DNA of 64,000 nucleotides from CAYNHQ01 sp964397255 (lineage in GTDB: Bacteria > Bdellovibrionota_G > JALEGL01 > DATDPG01), in NCBI GenBank assembly GCA_964397255.1, contig CAYNHQ010000012.1, positions 1 through 64,000 on the forward strand, in the 5' to 3' direction. Position numbers and translations under genes: made by a program. Under the pieces are notes generated by a model that did no database searches, had not been told where the DNA came from, and saw only the letters and a list, made by a program, of their open reading frames with translations. Below are positions 9,501-17,617 of this stretch, one piece after another (position 1 is the stretch's first letter; each line of letters begins with the position of its first letter).

Positions 9501-10576
9501 TGGTCGCGCAAGCATTTGATGGGGTTGGTCTTCAAAATTCCGCCTCTTCGACGGTAACGGTGAATAATATTCCTCCGCCCGATAACACGCCGCCCAATGT
9601 GGCGTTTACTTACCCCACGAACGGTTCGTCTGTAGCGGGAACAATCACGGTGACCGTAAATGCGTCGGACAACGTGGCTGTTTCAAAAGTGGAGTTATAT
9701 AAAGATAATGTTTTATTCGGCACCGATACGACAAGCCCCTACTCATTTTCTTGGAACACGACGGGAACAGCCAACGGTGCACACTCATTAAAAGCGATCG
9801 CATACGACACAGCGAATTTGACTGGCAGTCAGACCATTACCGTGACGGTCAACAATAACTTCCCGCCAACGGTTTCCCTGAGTGCATCGCCAACCAGCGG
9901 CAAGGCCCCTCTCCGAGTTAATTTTACGGCGAGCGCTTCGGATCCCAATTCCGATCCTCTGACATACGATTGGGTGTTCGGCGACGGAAGCATTAAAAAC
10001 AATGGTGGCTCATTACAAACTCATACGTATTACAAAGGTACATTCTCCGCCTGTGTGACGGTAAGGGACGGGCGAGGCGGAGTGGCTTCATCCTGCAAGA
10101 CCATCACTGTTACCGGCAGACCAGGCTTCAATGCTACGGGCACTTCAAGCATCAATAGCCTTTCCAGTTCCAGCTCTTGCGCTCCGATAGATTTCACACT
10201 TGTGGATATGACGTCCGGTGCACTTGAAGAGCTGGATCCAGAAATACTCTCGACGACCACCATTCAAATGGATGGAAAGGAAATCGCCGGCGGAATGGTT
10301 TCAATCTGCCTGGCCCAAGGGGAATTGCACACGATCTGCGCATACCCGAATGCTGAAATCGACGACTGTTGGACATTTAAGATGACAAACGCCGAACTGG
10401 CGCTGGAAAAGGGCGACCCTTCTCGTTTTCTTTTAGATGAATCAACCTCATTGAAATCGGAGAATTCAACATCCGCTGGAGGATGCAAAGCAACCTCGGG
10501 ACGAGGTTTCCTCTTCTTTGCTCTCGGAATGCTCTTCCTTCTGATCCGCCGATCACGTCTGTCGCTCTCGAAGTAA
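6557..10576 (+). CDS. Secreted modular zinc metalloprotease with Ig-like and PKD domains and C-terminal sorting tail
   Basis: The 1339-residue protein has a signal peptide (MKVRISIGVLFTFLLSSSS). A protease domain carries HEYGH (His403, Glu404, His407) and a third ligand Glu424 in GLSEGWGD, a gluzincin arrangement like M36 fungalysins, preceded by a propeptide-like region. After about residue 555 come two bacterial Ig-like domains, a beta-rich region, two more Ig-like domains (about 915-1100) and a PKD domain (about 1100-1190, DWVFGDGS). The end is Gly-Gly-Cys, a hydrophobic helix and IRRSR, resembling MYXO-CTERM sorting signals. The start at 6557 is chosen for GGAGG and the signal peptide. 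Predicted role: cell-surface protein degradation, possibly in nutrition or predation. Confidence 0.85.
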   Translation: MKVRISIGVLFTFLLSSSSAFQKPDIQKTIKLHTPPRPPTLSETKRVQLEDHKGIALNGRVKNSRDLETFLRSYIDMNSSPLGGLRSSDFRLDYINVVPGKLGSADIGYANFIQRFGDLDVDGGLITFTVKILSNKTKVVSARANAYPEARTSGLLSLDQRSAKENVKKHLRSMNVESDLVPMGRKIRFIDGKWRTLEDFAVTARGLCSAVDLETGETFLWDGRVFLDVTGSVNGRGVLFDPLATGTNLNQIPLSDLKVNLAGGSSAFSDFAGNFTLPNSGTTAVGISAELLGSWSDVADQNLTDLTYNGTATPGTPVNILFNPSGSLETDVAQVNGYYHATRVHNWAVSKGANPTGINIPIPTNVNLSSTCNAYYTPGSPSINFYKSGGGCINTAFDTVIYHEYGHFVDDMIGGISYVDGLSEGWGDTLAVYISGQPLIGEGFWGTAGSTVRTADNSYIYNASDEVHTSGQAWAGFNWNLRNNLIASQGAANGIAMAENLVIPVYWANSPDIPSAVREVALRDDPDDDLNNGYPHQAEIIAAANAHGLGYVITPDSTPPTIDIVAPSDGATVAGTVTVNTNATDNVKLVRVEFYIDGTLQYTDTTAPFGWTFSSCNYANGSHSLMAKAFDYAGNSASDTISITIQNDVISPVITAPVSGSTVNNTVPVAATASSCASQVSLYVDNSLVGSDSTTPYSWQWDSNSVSNGAHSMVARAYVNGNPTDSTPVNVTVANTVPVNVATYDSTRMAPRCANSGNSCDSGAYLLNGRGTISGGVESNQPNTLQASCPDGMVGSYHVDESIDRVTISTLDGTLLAPGKSVRVDTKVWAWSISDHLDLYYATDANAPSWTFITTLDPTTSGPQTLTTTYTLPSGPLQAVRARFRYLGTVGPCSASSSYDDHDDLAFPVGLPDTLPPSVVFLSPISGSSVSGTISINVDATDNVGVTTVKFFKDGIPIGEDTTAPYSLSWNTANDPNGYHTLVAQAFDGVGLQNSASSTVTVNNIPPPDNTPPNVAFTYPTNGSSVAGTITVTVNASDNVAVSKVELYKDNVLFGTDTTSPYSFSWNTTGTANGAHSLKAIAYDTANLTGSQTITVTVNNNFPPTVSLSASPTSGKAPLRVNFTASASDPNSDPLTYDWVFGDGSIKNNGGSLQTHTYYKGTFSACVTVRDGRGGVASSCKTITVTGRPGFNATGTSSINSLSSSSSCAPIDFTLVDMTSGALEELDPEILSTTTIQMDGKEIAGGMVSICLAQGELHTICAYPNAEIDDCWTFKMTNAELALEKGDPSRFLLDESTSLKSENSTSAGGCKATSGRGFLFFALGMLFLLIRRSRLSLSK

Positions 10577-10604
10577 TTCGAGCATTGGAGTAAGATCCGC
10601 GCGG

Positions 10605-11603
10605 ATGGCGCTGGAACTAAACTATATTCAACCGATTCCGAAGATCGATCCCACGGCGAAGCCACGGATAGATGAACTCGTTCGCGAAATCAACGACCTT
10701 AAGAAAAAAGATCGGGCGATTGTCCTTTGTCATAATTATCAGCGCCCGGAAGTTCATCGTGTGGCCGATTTCGTGGGTGACTCGTATGGCCTTTCGGTTG
10801 CCGCGAAAAAGGCGGATTGCGACATTATTGTGTTCGCCGGCGTCCGTTTCATGGCCGAAACCGCCTACATTTTAAACCCATCTAAGACCGTTTTGCTCCC
10901 CGAGGAAATGGCCGGATGCGCTCTCGCCGACACGATTACTGCTGACAATGTTCGAGAAATGAAAAAGAAGCACTCTGGAGCGCCTGTCGTCATGTACATC
11001 AACTGCACGGCCGAAGTAAAAGCGGAGGCCGATGCGATCTGTACCAGTTCGAATGCCCTTCACATCGTCAATTCAATCGAAGGGGATCCGGTTCTCTTCG
11101 GCCCTGATGCAAATCTTGCGGCATTTGTGAAAGCCCGCGCGAAGAAAAACGTTATCGCCTGGGAGGGATACTGTCCCGTTCACAAAGCCGTCACACGCGA
11201 GATGTTGGAACAAACCATTTCTCTCTTTCCCGATGCGGTTGTGATTGTCCACCCCGAGTGTAATCCTGACGTCGTTGAACTGGCGGACGAAGTCTTAAGT
11301 ACAAGCCAAATACTAGAAGTGATCAAAAAACGTCCTGAAAAGAAGTTTGTCGTGGGAACCGAAATCGGCCTGATTCAGAAGGCACAGCTGGATAACCCAG
11401 GAAAAGAGATCCACCCTATTTATCGCCATAAAAGCTGTGACGAATCCTGTGCCTGCCCTTTTATGAAAGTGACTACATTAGAGAGCATCCACCGATCTCT
11501 GATCGAAAAAACGGTTCGAATTACCGTTCCGGAGCCAATACGGTTGAGGGCTCTAAAATCGGTAGAAAAGATGCTCGAGTTAGGTCTCCCAAAGATATCC
11601 TAA
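10605..11603 (+). CDS. nadA: Quinolinate synthase A
   Basis: NadA condenses iminoaspartate with dihydroxyacetone phosphate to quinolinate in de novo NAD synthesis. The 332-residue length fits the family. Cluster-ligand cysteines lie in EMAGCALAD (Cys105), in the GYCPVHK region and in the C-terminal CDESCACPF, and the substrate motifs CHNYQ and HPECNP are present. No nadB or nadC is adjacent. It lies 28 bases after the metalloprotease and may be transcribed with it, though the roles are unrelated. Confidence 0.96.
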   Translation: MALELNYIQPIPKIDPTAKPRIDELVREINDLKKKDRAIVLCHNYQRPEVHRVADFVGDSYGLSVAAKKADCDIIVFAGVRFMAETAYILNPSKTVLLPEEMAGCALADTITADNVREMKKKHSGAPVVMYINCTAEVKAEADAICTSSNALHIVNSIEGDPVLFGPDANLAAFVKARAKKNVIAWEGYCPVHKAVTREMLEQTISLFPDAVVIVHPECNPDVVELADEVLSTSQILEVIKKRPEKKFVVGTEIGLIQKAQLDNPGKEIHPIYRHKSCDESCACPFMKVTTLESIHRSLIEKTVRITVPEPIRLRALKSVEKMLELGLPKIS

Positions 11604-11636
11604 GTTATTGAAAATACAAATTAACAATAAAAACGT

Positions 11637-14600
11637 TTGACGATCGTTTTTTCGAGCGGTAAACAACGCGCCGTGTTAGTTGGAACGCATCGATATTTCG
11701 GTCGCATCACTGCAATTCTATCGGCCCTTTCGATTGGCCTCCCCTCTCCTCTTTATGCCCGAACACGAAGGGCTAGTCCCCAACCCGACTTACCGCGCTG
11801 CCTCGTCGAAGAAAAGACTTATGCTTCTCAGGCTGATTTTGATCGCTGCTTTCGAGACGTCACGGGCGAATTTATGCCCGAAGGAGACGGCCCTTTTTAC
11901 CTCGCAAGATTTCCGCAGCCTCGTGATTTGAATAATCTCCGCCAAAAGCTTCTTACAGAACTTGCACCTCAACTCGCGAAAATGGGTTCTTGGCCGGGCA
12001 GCGGCGGTACAAAAGATGATTATCAAACCCTGATGGATCCGCGCACAGCCACACAGGCTATGAAAAACTTTGACATCAAAATGTTGGGTAAGAATCTTGA
12101 AATCACTTACGATTCTCTAACTCCTCAAATCGGAAAAATTACAAAATATGATGTCTCCCATGCAGATCATACTGCCATTACGCGGGAAGAGGCGAAGGAG
12201 CTTCTTTCGAAACTACCCCCGGACGCAATTAAGAATTGGAAAGGCTCCGTTCATGGCCAACTGATCGTTCAGGGGCTCCAAGCTTTGACTACGGCGCTAA
12301 ATCCGAAAGAAGCAAAGCGAAAGCGGCTTGAGCATCTTCGCGACGTCATTGCCGCAAATATCGAGTTTTCGGAAAACTGGGCAAATGAGGAAGACTTAAG
12401 AGAGCAAAAACGTTCGCTTGCCGTAGTCAACAAAGCCCTGTCCGGCGACGTAACAGACATTGACTGGAAAGAGATTCGAATTCGAAATAATAATATTCAA
12501 CAAAGTTATGACGCCGAAATTCGAAATGCGGAAATGGCGTACGCATTTGCAGAAGGTGTCCATGCGGCATCGGTCGGCGCGATAGCAGTTTATGCGACAG
12601 TTACGACCGGAGGAATGGCTGCCGGTGTTCTGGCTGGTACAACCCTGGGTGCTGTTGGTAACGTGATGAGGGGGATCGAGGAATTCGGAGACTTACGGCA
12701 CCCCATCGGTCAGGTCGCCAGGGATGTAGCGTTAAATACCTTGAATGATGCAGGAACAGCGGCCTTAGCGGCTGTTGGGACTTCTGTGGCCACAAAAGTC
12801 CTAGCTAGACAAGCATCTGGAGCGATCAGCCTGGCGGAGAGAGTGAGATTCGGATTACTTGGCGGAACGGAAGTTGGGGCAAAGACACTTCCCATTGTGA
12901 TCGCTCAAGACATCGCGCACCATGAAACTCCCTCACAGATCGTAGCGTCTTCATTGGTTCATGTTGGGGTATCGGCCGCGACTTTTGGCACAAGCTCAGG
13001 GCTTACAACCATTCGAGAAGGATTAGAAAGCGCAGTCAAGCGATTTCTTGTTCGGATTACAGATGTCGCTGCAGCAACTGGTTATGGATTGCTCGGAGCT
13101 GGTATTCAGTCCGGTGGGCATTTTTCTGACAATTTGGTTCAGCAGGTGCCGAATCTCCTTGTGAACGAAGTAGCTGGTAATCGCGTATCAGCGCCCAAAG
13201 AGTCTTTAAAAACAAAGCTCATATCCACTGAATACAGAGATTTTTCCTCATGGTCGAAACCCTATTTAAAGAGCGCAAAAGAATTCTTTCAGTCCAAACT
13301 TAATCCCACAGTTCAAGTGCCAGAATTAACAAAATCTGTCACGACAACCGAAGCATCTGTCGATGCCCCTCCCCAACCCGCTCCTTTGGAAGAGGTACAA
13401 CCCATTTCGCCGGCGCCTGAGTTAGCTGAGGCCCCTTCCCAACCGACGGCAGATATTGTGCTGGCAACCTCACACAGTCCCGAAAGCAATATCAAACTTA
13501 ATGCCCTGATCGAACGAACCACGGTTGCTGCAAACTTCCACGGCATAAAAGCACATGAGAAAGTCCTTTACGAAAATTTGACGGGCGCGCTGTCCATGAA
13601 GAGCCCTATTAATCCACCAAAACCTGGTGCTTCGCCCAGACAAATGCGCAAATATTTAGAGCACAGCGCTGAATTTCATGCGGAGCGCGCTAAGCGTATT
13701 GAGGCTGCAATCAAAGAGCTCAACAAAATTAAATCTTACCAAGTGACTGTGGCATCCCTAAGAAAGACCCACGAGAGCATCATTGGAGAAACCACGGGGC
13801 AGGCACTTCCATATGCAAGACAAGCGGCGGAGGACGCTCAAAAGGCGGTCGCTGATTTCACGACTCGCTCAGTGCCTAAGGAGGAGATTGTCGAGGAACA
13901 ACCTCCTGCGGTACCGGCTCCAAAGGCTATTTCGGACGAGGAATTTCACAGTCAATTTCGTCGTCTCAAAAATGTCGCTAATTCAAGATTAGGTCATCAA
14001 AGGAAGTTTGAATATCAACTTGCTCATTTGCGGGCGATCGATCCGGCGGAACTGAATACACCAGAAATGGTTGCACAACACCAGGCACGTCTCGACGCTC
14101 TCGAAAAAGAGAAGATCCCCATCGCGAGGGCAAGTGCCGAAGAGGCTAAAGCGGCCGCTGAGCGATTTTTCATGGAAGTTAAAGGTGATCGTGTCAGACA
14201 ACTTGAAGGTCGGATCGCCGAACATAGAGAGGCAATTTCCCAAGCGCGACAAAAACTCGATGCGCTAAACGCAGTAAACAGACCCAATCTCCCAACGGCT
14301 GAATTACGTAAACACATCGCGAACGTGAGCGAAGCCAAAGATGCGCTGGCACGAGCCGAGAGAAACTTGCGGGCGGATCAGTCTACCCTGGATCTGCTCC
14401 TCCAACCCCTTCAACTCAAAACATTAAAAGTTGAACCCGCTAACGCGCTTACTACTCCCTTCGACTTCGAAATGCACCAAAGGAAAATCCGAGAACTCGA
14501 AAGGGAACGTGATATCAAGAACAAAGAAATCGATCGTTTAGCCGTGCATGATCCGAGAAAAGAGAACTTGAAAAAGGAGTTAAGCGAGATTCAAGCCAAA

Positions 14601-15938
14601 TTGCGTGACGCAAGAAGAGTTCATCGGGAAGAGAGAGAAAAACAGACATCCGGAGGAAGTGATGAAAGCGACCCAGAGGCGTCCCTAGCACCCGAAAACC
14701 CCCCGACGCGGCCACCGCGACTCCGAACTTTTAGTGGAAAACCTCTCGGCGAACGGCTTGGGTTCGGTCCGCACGGTACGGAAATATATCGCGATGGCAG
14801 TAACAAATCGCTTGCTGTCATTCTTTTCCCCGAAATGGATCATGCCGCAAAAACTGTTCAGTTCCGACGGGACTATGAATCACTACGCAAAGACATCAAC
14901 GGCCATACGCCGATCTCTCTACCATTGAATGGATTCGGCACGAGTGGCAAATCCATTCGATTTCCGGCCCAGCTCTTAGATCAAACCCCCGTCGTATATT
15001 ATAGAAAGGGTTTTGGATGGGTGGGAGAAGCTCCGAAGTCCCTTGCCGAAATACATACCAGTATCCTGGAAAGAATTGTCGATCTTGAATCTATGGACGG
15101 ACAATCCATCGGATTCGTGAAAAAGGAAGGCGGTTATATCCCTGTTCCGGGTCGCCAAGGAATTCATGAGCCTCCGGCCCAGACGTCCCATTATGTAACT
15201 GGTGCCGCCGAGGGAGCCACAGATGTTATTAAGTCGGAGGGACTTACGGCTTTCGCCGCTAAATCCAACGGAACTAACAAAGCGGCCTCGGGAACCGTTG
15301 CGATCGTGGACAAACCCGAAGTTGTCGCCTCGATCACGACTTCACCAGATACCACCTCTCGCACTTCAGCGAGAGCGGCTGAAATCGTTGCGGCGTCGAT
15401 CCATCGTGAATTAAAAAACAATAAAGTTCTAAAAACCAATGTGAGGACCCTTTTGCGGCGGGGCATTGATCGTGGCATTGTTGAAATGAAGGCGGCTGGA
15501 ATTCCTCCTTCGGTTAACGTAAGCGCGGGTGCTTCGCTTCGCTTTCCTGACGGAAAGTTCTTAACAGCCAAAGTCGGACCTTTGGATTTCTATCGTGTCG
15601 ATAGTCGAAGACTGAGTATGGACGCCGTGAAATCTATTGGGAAGAACTCGCGAAACCCGAAGGTTGCCGCGCGACGAGCCTCGACCCACCCAAAGACGAA
15701 ATCGACGATGACTACGACCTGGGGAAGACTTAACTCGGGGGATCGCATTGTTCAAATCTCCCGGACACGCACCAAGGGACCAACTCCTGAAAGTAGAGAT
15801 CTTCTTGATCACGTCGTGAATATCCGACGAATGGCCAACGCAGCGTCGCCAACTGAGCTACATCAGACCATATCCCATAAAGATAATGGAGCTGTAACCG
15901 CAGGCGTCATTTCCCATTTTGGCAATGATTTAAACTAA
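11637..15938 (+). CDS. Large secreted protein of unknown function with coiled coils
   Basis: Up to 1433 residues. A Sec signal peptide core (ITAILSALSIGLPSPLYA) ends near residue 42. Residues about 300-500 form a long Gly/Ala-rich hydrophobic region (VYATVTTGGMAAGVLAG and later similar stretches), reminiscent of the translocation or pre-toxin regions of polymorphic toxins. A Pro/Thr-rich linker, extended charged coiled coils (about 620-1010), a second Pro-rich linker and C-terminal globular regions follow. I recognise no family. The TTG start at 11637 is uncertain because the same bases form a TTGACG -35-like hexamer; GTG 11673 also keeps the signal peptide. Neither has a clear ribosome site. 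Confidence 0.75.
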   Translation: MTIVFSSGKQRAVLVGTHRYFGRITAILSALSIGLPSPLYARTRRASPQPDLPRCLVEEKTYASQADFDRCFRDVTGEFMPEGDGPFYLARFPQPRDLNNLRQKLLTELAPQLAKMGSWPGSGGTKDDYQTLMDPRTATQAMKNFDIKMLGKNLEITYDSLTPQIGKITKYDVSHADHTAITREEAKELLSKLPPDAIKNWKGSVHGQLIVQGLQALTTALNPKEAKRKRLEHLRDVIAANIEFSENWANEEDLREQKRSLAVVNKALSGDVTDIDWKEIRIRNNNIQQSYDAEIRNAEMAYAFAEGVHAASVGAIAVYATVTTGGMAAGVLAGTTLGAVGNVMRGIEEFGDLRHPIGQVARDVALNTLNDAGTAALAAVGTSVATKVLARQASGAISLAERVRFGLLGGTEVGAKTLPIVIAQDIAHHETPSQIVASSLVHVGVSAATFGTSSGLTTIREGLESAVKRFLVRITDVAAATGYGLLGAGIQSGGHFSDNLVQQVPNLLVNEVAGNRVSAPKESLKTKLISTEYRDFSSWSKPYLKSAKEFFQSKLNPTVQVPELTKSVTTTEASVDAPPQPAPLEEVQPISPAPELAEAPSQPTADIVLATSHSPESNIKLNALIERTTVAANFHGIKAHEKVLYENLTGALSMKSPINPPKPGASPRQMRKYLEHSAEFHAERAKRIEAAIKELNKIKSYQVTVASLRKTHESIIGETTGQALPYARQAAEDAQKAVADFTTRSVPKEEIVEEQPPAVPAPKAISDEEFHSQFRRLKNVANSRLGHQRKFEYQLAHLRAIDPAELNTPEMVAQHQARLDALEKEKIPIARASAEEAKAAAERFFMEVKGDRVRQLEGRIAEHREAISQARQKLDALNAVNRPNLPTAELRKHIANVSEAKDALARAERNLRADQSTLDLLLQPLQLKTLKVEPANALTTPFDFEMHQRKIRELERERDIKNKEIDRLAVHDPRKENLKKELSEIQAKLRDARRVHREEREKQTSGGSDESDPEASLAPENPPTRPPRLRTFSGKPLGERLGFGPHGTEIYRDGSNKSLAVILFPEMDHAAKTVQFRRDYESLRKDINGHTPISLPLNGFGTSGKSIRFPAQLLDQTPVVYYRKGFGWVGEAPKSLAEIHTSILERIVDLESMDGQSIGFVKKEGGYIPVPGRQGIHEPPAQTSHYVTGAAEGATDVIKSEGLTAFAAKSNGTNKAASGTVAIVDKPEVVASITTSPDTTSRTSARAAEIVAASIHRELKNNKVLKTNVRTLLRRGIDRGIVEMKAAGIPPSVNVSAGASLRFPDGKFLTAKVGPLDFYRVDSRRLSMDAVKSIGKNSRNPKVAARRASTHPKTKSTMTTTWGRLNSGDRIVQISRTRTKGPTPESRDLLDHVVNIRRMANAASPTELHQTISHKDNGAVTAGVISHFGNDLN

Positions 15939-16010
15939 TTACGTTTCTCCGAAAAACTGGAAGAATGGCTCTCCCCTCGCTATGTTATTTCTCCATTTTT
16001 TGACGCACTC

Positions 16011-16820
16011 ATGACGACTACGGAACCTACCACTTTCCCTCCGCAAAGCGCGCTGTCAGACGATGACCAGCCTCTGGGATACAGTAAATCCCCTTCGCTG
16101 AATGCCGCGCTTTTTCAGCGAATTGTCGGCTGGATTTTTCTGATTCCGGTCGGGTTAATCATCGTCTTTTTAATGCGGCACTTTCGAGGATATCGAGTCA
16201 AAGATGTCGAAAAGATTCGGGCCCAATATCGGGAAATCGCGCGCGACCCTCGCCCGCTCCTCATTTGCGCCAATCATCTGACGTTTATCGATTCGGCTAT
16301 TCTGATTTGGGCCCTCGCCCGAATCCGATGGTATTTTTTCCACTTTAATTATTTTTCTTGGAATCTCCCGGCCGGAGACTTTTTTCGAAAGACATTTATT
16401 TTTCGAGTGGTCGCTTATCCCACCAAATGCATATTCATTCATCGGGATGGGACAAAACGGCATCGAAGCGCAATCCTGGATTTATGTCGGGATCTCATTG
16501 AACGAGGCGAAACGGTCACGATCTTCCCTGAAGGACAGCGAAGCCGGACAGGAAAATTTGATACCAGTAAATTGGCTTTTGGGGTTGGGAAAATCGTCAC
16601 CCATATCCCGAACTGCCGTGTCATGTGTGCGTACATTCGCAGCGATAAACAAGTGACGTTTTCGAATTGGCCACCCAAGGATTCCAATTTCCACATCGAC
16701 CTTCAAGTGATCAGCCCCGCGACGACGTTAAAAGGAAGAGAAGCCTATCGAGATTTGACTCAGCAAATCGTAAGCACCATATCTAAAATGGAAGAGAATT
16801 ACTTTTCCTCACAGCCCTAA
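16011..16820 (+). CDS. PlsC-type 1-acylglycerol-3-phosphate acyltransferase
   Basis: A membrane-associated acyltransferase of 269 residues. One hydrophobic helix (about residues 40-56) is followed by the HX4D catalytic motif in CANHLTFID (His89, Asp94) and the glycerophosphate-binding FPEGQRSRTGK near residue 172. These transfer an acyl group to the sn-2 position of lysophosphatidate, or in relatives to DHAP or glycerol-3-phosphate. The next gene starts within its stop codon (TAATG), and an alkyl-DHAP synthase follows. In this context it could acylate 1-alkyl-glycerol-3-phosphate or make acyl-DHAP; the sequence does not decide which. Confidence 0.88.
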   Translation: MTTTEPTTFPPQSALSDDDQPLGYSKSPSLNAALFQRIVGWIFLIPVGLIIVFLMRHFRGYRVKDVEKIRAQYREIARDPRPLLICANHLTFIDSAILIWALARIRWYFFHFNYFSWNLPAGDFFRKTFIFRVVAYPTKCIFIHRDGTKRHRSAILDLCRDLIERGETVTIFPEGQRSRTGKFDTSKLAFGVGKIVTHIPNCRVMCAYIRSDKQVTFSNWPPKDSNFHIDLQVISPATTLKGREAYRDLTQQIVSTISKMEENYFSSQP

Positions 16821-17617
16821 TGAACTCTTCAAATAAGCTTTGGGCCTTAGTTACAGGCGCCTCTATGGGAATCGGCCGAGCCATCGCCATTGAATTTGCC
16901 GCTCGCGGTTACTCGATTGTCGCCGTGTCACGAGATCAGGATGCACTTGAGTCGCTCGCCAAAGAGTGCCGCGAGCGCTACCAAGTAGAAGTAGATCCGA
17001 TTGTTCTCGACCTTGCCGAAACTTCGGCTGGAGAAAACCTCATAAAACGTATTCGAAGCAAAGGCCATGAGATCGATGTTTTAGTAAATAATGCCGGGTT
17101 TGGAGTGCATGGAGAATTTCTTTCGACCGATCTCTCCAAAGAATTGGAGATGGTGCATATTCAGGCCGATCTCACGATAGAGCTGACGAAAACATTTCTC
17201 CCTGAAATGGTGAAGCGTAGACGTGGAGGAATACTCAATGTTGGATCCGTTTATTCCTTTTCTCCCGTTCCCTATCAAGCGATTTACGGCGCAACCAAGG
17301 CGTTTCTCCTTTCGTTTGCCGAAGCGATTCGAAGCGAGATCACCGGTAGCGGTGTAACAATATCGTCGCTCTGCCCTGGGATTACCCAAACAGAGTTTCG
17401 AAAACGCGCCGGAATGCGGGACAGGAAAAAGATGGCCGGCTGGACGGCCGAAGCTGTAGCAAAATATGGCGTAAATGCCTTTTTTAGGGGAAAAGCGATT
17501 GCGGTACCCCGATGGCAAAACAAGCTCTTCGTCATTCTCGCCCGCCATCTCCCCCAAACAACAGTTCCCTGGGCAGTCCGCGCCGTGAATCGAGTTCGAG
17601 GCGTGGCGCCCAAATGA
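16820..17617 (+). CDS. Short-chain dehydrogenase/reductase, candidate acyl/alkyl-DHAP reductase
   Basis: A classical SDR of 265 residues with cofactor motif TGASMGIG (12-19), NNAG at 90-93 and catalytic Ser143, Tyr156 and Lys160 (YGATK). The C-terminal 50 residues are basic and could bind membranes. It overlaps the acyltransferase by 1 base and the alkyl-DHAP synthase by 4 bases, so the three are translationally coupled. Mammalian acyl/alkyl-DHAP reductase (DHRS7B) is also an SDR, so reduction of 1-alkyl-DHAP to 1-alkyl-glycerol-3-phosphate is a reasonable inference from context. A generic ketoreductase is the alternative. Confidence 0.85.
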   Translation: MNSSNKLWALVTGASMGIGRAIAIEFAARGYSIVAVSRDQDALESLAKECRERYQVEVDPIVLDLAETSAGENLIKRIRSKGHEIDVLVNNAGFGVHGEFLSTDLSKELEMVHIQADLTIELTKTFLPEMVKRRRGGILNVGSVYSFSPVPYQAIYGATKAFLLSFAEAIRSEITGSGVTISSLCPGITQTEFRKRAGMRDRKKMAGWTAEAVAKYGVNAFFRGKAIAVPRWQNKLFVILARHLPQTTVPWAVRAVNRVRGVAPK

